Part shown: positions 19,401-19,991 of the stretch, piece by piece | Layout: every line of letters starts with the position of its first letter | Position numbering within the stretch: position 1 is the stretch's first letter | Source of the DNA: Ectocarpus siliculosus | Taxonomy: Eukaryota; Sar; Phaeophyceae; Ectocarpales; Ectocarpaceae | Direction of reading: 5' to 3' | NCBI GenBank assembly: GCA_000310025.1 | Contig: FN648658.1 | Location: 68,320 to 88,310 of the forward strand | Length of the DNA: 19,991 bases | The notes under the pieces: generated by a model | The model's database searches: none | Told to the model about the DNA's origin: nothing | The model's input: only the letters and a program-made list of their open reading frames with translations | Translations under genes and position numbers: made by a program

Positions 19401-19991
19401 GTGCCACTTCCGATGAGCACCGAACCGCTGGTGCCGGAGCTGGTGGTACCCGAGCTCAACACAATGGCGCCGCTCACGCCGTTAGTGCCGGCGTTGGGCG
19501 ATCGGATGGTGATCGCACCGCTGGTGGTGGCGGTACCCACCCCGCTGGTGATCGTCACGGCCCCGCCGGAGAGCTCGGACGACTGACCGGCGGATATGGT
19601 CACGTCGCCAGCCCTCCCCCAGAGTCTCGTGTCGCCCACGGTCAGACGTCAACAGACCAGCCTGTCCGCCGATCGCGTCACCGGTGCCGATCATGACGGC
19701 GCCCGTGTCTCCCGACGCGGTTGTGCCGGAGCTGAAGGTCATGACACCGCTGTGGCCCGTTGTGCCGGCGTTGGCGGAGACGATGGTGACGGTCCCGCTG
19801 TCCCCGGTGGTCACGGCCCCGCTCGACACAGCCACAAGGCCGCCTCCTGTGGCTCCGGTGCCAGCTACCATGGTCAACGCACCTCCAACATCTTGAGCGC
19901 TTGTCCCAGCTGATACACTCAGGTCACCACCTACATCCAAATCACCCGACCCGGCCGCCATACTCAGATCACCACCCACCGTCTCTCCTGC
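10071..19991 (-). CDS. Giant Gly/Ser/Thr-rich repeat protein, probable beta-solenoid or fibre (N-terminus outside window; three frame breaks)
   Basis: Read right to left, the frame is open at the right edge and ends with TGA at 10073-10071: about 3,300 residues with no intron needed. It is built of 13-18 residue rungs such as GGSVTITSG, GGTLTLAAG and GGAVSLTVG (consensus [GS]Gx[VL]x[ILV]x[AG]G). Hydrophobic and small residues alternate as in beta-strands, and Cys, Lys and aromatic residues are nearly absent. Rungs are grouped in 282-residue units, then a divergent rung region, then a non-repetitive C-terminal domain. The composition is known from surface, adhesin-like and tail-fibre-like proteins; I infer an extended, probably extracellular beta-structure and do not recognise the family. 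The frame is interrupted near 16301, 17122 and 19610-19648 by extra bases. Correct strand: the minus frame runs through every unit into a folded-looking domain, whereas the plus strand has a TAG in each main unit from 12769 rightward. Confidence 0.85.
10407..11922 (-). other. Divergent rung region of the repeat protein
   Basis: The same rung pattern continues (for example GGAVVITGGTG, GGQVTLTSGTG, GGALSLTVGSG). It also has the recurring block SGxxxxSSGTTxxGxxGxxxIGSGxA, but with different residues and DNA sequence from unit to unit, so no high-identity period is visible. It looks like an older part of the array that escaped homogenisation. Confidence 0.75.
15780..15806 (-). other. Junction of a 90-bp in-frame deletion in one repeat unit
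   Basis: The unit starting at 15307 lacks the segment carrying GGDVSISAGTSTNAD and GGSLTMVGGGG. The protein instead reads AAGLGGTTGGYVSVTSG. The loss is 30 residues, equal to two rungs, and the frame is kept. Confidence 0.85.
16301..16303 (-). other. Frame break in the repeat gene: one extra C
   Basis: Other units read GGCCGCCACGCTGACC; here it is GGCCGCCCACGTTGACC, with one added C and one C-to-T change. On the minus strand the frame coming from the right runs into a stop about 40 codons later (16189). The normal frame resumes only if the extra base is ignored. Confidence 0.85.
17122..17124 (-). other. Frame break in the repeat gene: one extra G
   Basis: Other units read GATCCTCCGGTGGCC; here it is GATCCTCCGGGTGGCC. 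A single added base in a short G run shifts the minus-strand frame. It lies in the unit next to the 16301 break. Confidence 0.85.
19610..19648 (-). other. Frame break in the repeat gene: cluster of four extra bases
   Basis: Compared with the sister segment at 18841-18895, extra bases appear at 19610 (A), 19621 (A), about 19625 (T) and 19648 (G), with a substitution at 19660. The net change is +4 and breaks the frame. Sequence on both sides is otherwise close to the sister copy. Confidence 0.8.

Larger units (their letters stand above)
11923..19991 (-). repeat. Higher-order tandem repeat, 846-bp unit, nine units plus a partial tenth
   Basis: Using GTG/GCGCCCACCGT as a marker, units begin at 11923, 12769, 13615, 14461, 15307, 16063, 16910, 17757, 18603 and 19356. 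Lengths are 846, 846, 846, 846, 756, 847, 847, 846 and 753 bp, then the edge. The standard unit encodes 282 residues that split exactly into 19 rungs. Most units are nearly identical in DNA, including third codon positions. Confidence 0.95.

Noticed and set aside
12769-19586. Series of plus-strand frames of up to 279 residues, and Arg/His-rich frames of up to 244 residues, one set per unit
   Set aside because: These are antisense shadows of the 846-bp repeat, recurring with its period and starting at GTG codons. The minus frame explains the whole region.
10071-19991. RTX-type calcium-binding repeats
   Set aside because: The GGxGxDxxx nonapeptide is absent; Asp is sparse and not placed to form the calcium sites.

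Overview
This is a eukaryotic nuclear fragment. Its left half holds a gene broken by six complete introns with GT-AG ends. The exons are GC-rich, the introns are roughly 0.5-0.95 kb with T/C-rich acceptor tracts, and there are long poly-C/poly-G runs and many simple repeats. The combination fits a stramenopile and resembles a brown alga (Ectocarpus-like) best. This is inference from gene architecture and from the style of the repeat protein; no marker gene is present.

Layout. (1) Positions 147-4922 (+) are the last seven coding exons of an ABC transporter of the ABCC/MRP type. They cover nearly all of the second nucleotide-binding domain and a Gly-rich tail; the 5' part of the gene lies left of the window. 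(2) Positions 4923-10070 carry no convincing gene. They hold the presumed 3' UTR of the ABC gene and then a patchwork of small repeats: a 35-bp AT-rich tandem repeat (7180-7352), a CTG/CACA-rich segment with a 73-bp exact duplication (7399/7620), an old degenerate duplication (8471/8711), hairpins and ACAT/CACA microsatellites. (3) Positions 10071-19991 (-) are one enormous intronless coding region whose 5' end lies beyond the right edge. It encodes a Gly/Ser/Thr/Ala/Val-rich protein made of short 13-18 residue rungs of the form GGxVxIxAG. These are organised into a higher-order tandem repeat of 846 bp (282 residues, 19 rungs) and finished by a non-repetitive C-terminal domain of about 110 residues.

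The two genes converge tail to tail across about 5.1 kb, and nothing suggests that they work together. The ABCC protein would be a membrane pump driven by ATP. The repeat protein looks like a very long beta-solenoid or fibre, plausibly secreted or on the cell surface, but its function is unknown.

The main interest lies in the repeat gene. It has strong DNA-level homogenisation, mosaic variants shared between non-adjacent units, a deletion that removes whole rungs, a different module at the N-terminal side, and three places where the frame is broken by one to four extra bases. The frame breaks may be assembly or sequencing errors, or real damage. Secondary interest is a short tRNA-like element shared by two introns of the ABC gene, lying next to a strong unused splice donor.
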